Positions 63,183 to 64,000 of a stretch of DNA of 64,000 nucleotides are shown in pieces. A program made the position numbers and the translations under genes. Within the stretch, counting starts at the first letter, position 1. Each line of letters begins with the position of its first letter. This stretch comes from an uncultured Saprospiraceae bacterium. GTDB lineage: Bacteria > Bacteroidota > Bacteroidia > Chitinophagales > Saprospiraceae. The notes beneath the pieces were generated by a model, which was not told where the DNA came from, made no database searches, and saw only the letters and a program-made list of their open reading frames with translations. The stretch is taken from assembly GCA_937973565.1 (NCBI GenBank), contig CALJKQ010000063.1, positions 1 to 64,000 of the forward strand, read 5' to 3'.

Positions 63183-64000
63183 TTAATAACCCGGATTCTG
63201 CTGTCCTTTCAATACCTCATTGGTATTTAACTCATCGAGCGGAATAGGCCATACAAAACGATAGTCGTCGTAAGGTTTGGCAGTGATGCTTCTGGTGCCT
63301 GTGTAAGCTCCATTGTCATAAGCGACACCAAAACCCCAGCTCGCTTTAGTAGTATTACCGAATGCTACTTTGGCAGGGATTCCTCCGGTAGTAAAATCGG
63401 TATCAGTTGCCAAACGGTGAATATCCGGCCACCTTCTGCCTTCACCCAGGAATTCAATTCTTCTTTCCATAAGAATTGCTGAAATGAGTTCTTTAGCTGA
63501 AGCAAAAGAGCCGCTGGTAAATTGCAATGCTGCATCTGTAACGGCGCGGTTTCTTACATTGTTTAACAATGCAAGGGCCTTGTCAGTGTTGCCCGTTCTG
63601 GCATATGCCTCAGCGGTATTCAACATCACTTCTGCCAATCTCAGGATTGGAGTCCAGTCATCCTGTGTAGTGATCTTTCTGTACTTATTGCTGAAGAAAC
63701 CGTTACCGGCTTCCTTTACCAATTGAGTTCTTCTAAGATCGCTCTGTACCCAGGCAGGATTGTTGTACATAATCGGGCTGATGGCTACTAAGGCTCTTCC
63801 CGGAGAAATAGAGTACATTACCGGCAAAGCTCCGTTTACACCTGAGTTGTCGGTTGACGCATTTTCAATAGAGAAGATAGATTCGCTATTGCCATTGTTG
63901 CTGGCAAAAACACCTTCAGGTGCTGCTGTTAAGGAGTATGCACCTGTTCCGTTGTCCAGAAGTTTGGTACCTTCAGCAATCACGCCATTCCAGTCACCTT
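63183..64000 (-). CDS. RagB/SusD family nutrient-uptake outer-membrane lipoprotein (partial, 5' end outside window)
   Basis: The C-terminal about 272 residues of a SusD-type glycan-binding lipoprotein; the frame is open to the window edge (WNGVIAEGTKLLDN). Typical features are a TPR-like helical region (EVMLNTAEAYARTGN, ALALLNNVRNRA), ERRIEFLGEGRRWPDIHRL, and the terminal FVWPIPLDELNTN...NPGY. It works with a SusC TonB-dependent channel that should lie upstream, beyond 64000. The substrate is unknown. Confidence 0.93.
   Translation of the reverse strand, partial: GDWNGVIAEGTKLLDNGTGAYSLTAAPEGVFASNNGNSESIFSIENASTDNSGVNGALPVMYSISPGRALVAISPIMYNNPAWVQSDLRRTQLVKEAGNGFFSNKYRKITTQDDWTPILRLAEVMLNTAEAYARTGNTDKALALLNNVRNRAVTDAALQFTSGSFASAKELISAILMERRIEFLGEGRRWPDIHRLATDTDFTTGGIPAKVAFGNTTKASWGFGVAYDNGAYTGTRSITAKPYDDYRFVWPIPLDELNTNEVLKGQQNPGY

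Overview
The window is a chromosome segment from a member of the Bacteroidota, most likely the Saprospiria/Chitinophagia side of the phylum (the rank is inferred). The support is a RagB/SusD lipoprotein at the right edge, a PKD protein with a type IX secretion C-terminal signal, a flotillin with an NfeD partner, an AtpB with a signal peptide and His-rich head, an atpBEFHAG cluster without atpD/atpC, a 1,099-aa SecA, and many TAnnTTTG -7 boxes just upstream of genes. No rRNA, tRNA or CRISPR array was recognised. Most of the window is ordinary core genome; the accessory signal lies at 1-360, 11.5-13.0 kb and 48.9-49.3 kb.

Left part (0-16 kb): a 202-bp-period tandem repeat; a Crp/Fnr regulator divergent from L-aspartate oxidase (nadB); a secreted PKD protein; a leftward TolC / HlyD-adaptor / DUF2064 operon; the pdeM nuclease; an M43 metalloprotease lipoprotein; dinB; then a REP-like hairpin array followed by an IS200-type transposase remnant and a REP-associated tyrosine transposase (RAYT). 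The RAYT gene carries a perfect 54-bp palindrome and a 24-bp tandem repeat inside its reading frame. dprA and a TMTC-like membrane glycosyltransferase follow.

Middle (16-49 kb): a DNA-3-methyladenine glycosylase; two vanadium-haloperoxidase/PAP2-type paralogues flanking an OmpR/HAMP-kinase two-component system; deoC coupled to secA; an FAH-family hydrolase, pyruvate kinase, panD and a UPF0104 membrane protein; a split heptose module (hldC and hldA) with a Wzi/RemB-like outer-membrane protein between its halves; tatA; an isopenicillin-N-synthase-like oxygenase; an RRM protein; a 1,049-aa zincin/beta-propeller/beta-barrel protein; a dockerin-type secreted protein; nfeD-flotillin; an RhlE-type helicase; and atpBEFHAG with a terminator-like hairpin after atpE.

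Right part (49-64 kb): a decayed GxxExxY gene; a tightly packed leftward six-gene run (MFS transporter, small membrane protein, M48 protease, Asp-box lipoprotein, Tat-signal gluconate-2-dehydrogenase subunit 3-like protein, GMC oxidoreductase) whose last four genes overlap by 4 bp each; a DUF1572 protein; paaH-like, paaI-like and manC genes packed together; a cytochrome c / PQQ sugar dehydrogenase fusion; a lipoprotein with four Cys-containing repeats; a sugar isomerase/epimerase; a small beta-barrel; and the 3' part of a susD gene. The clearest themes are envelope biogenesis, periplasmic sugar oxidation linked to Tat export, and DNA repair or uptake (dinB, dprA, pdeM, mpg). Several computed start codons fall inside -7 promoter boxes and have been moved downstream here.
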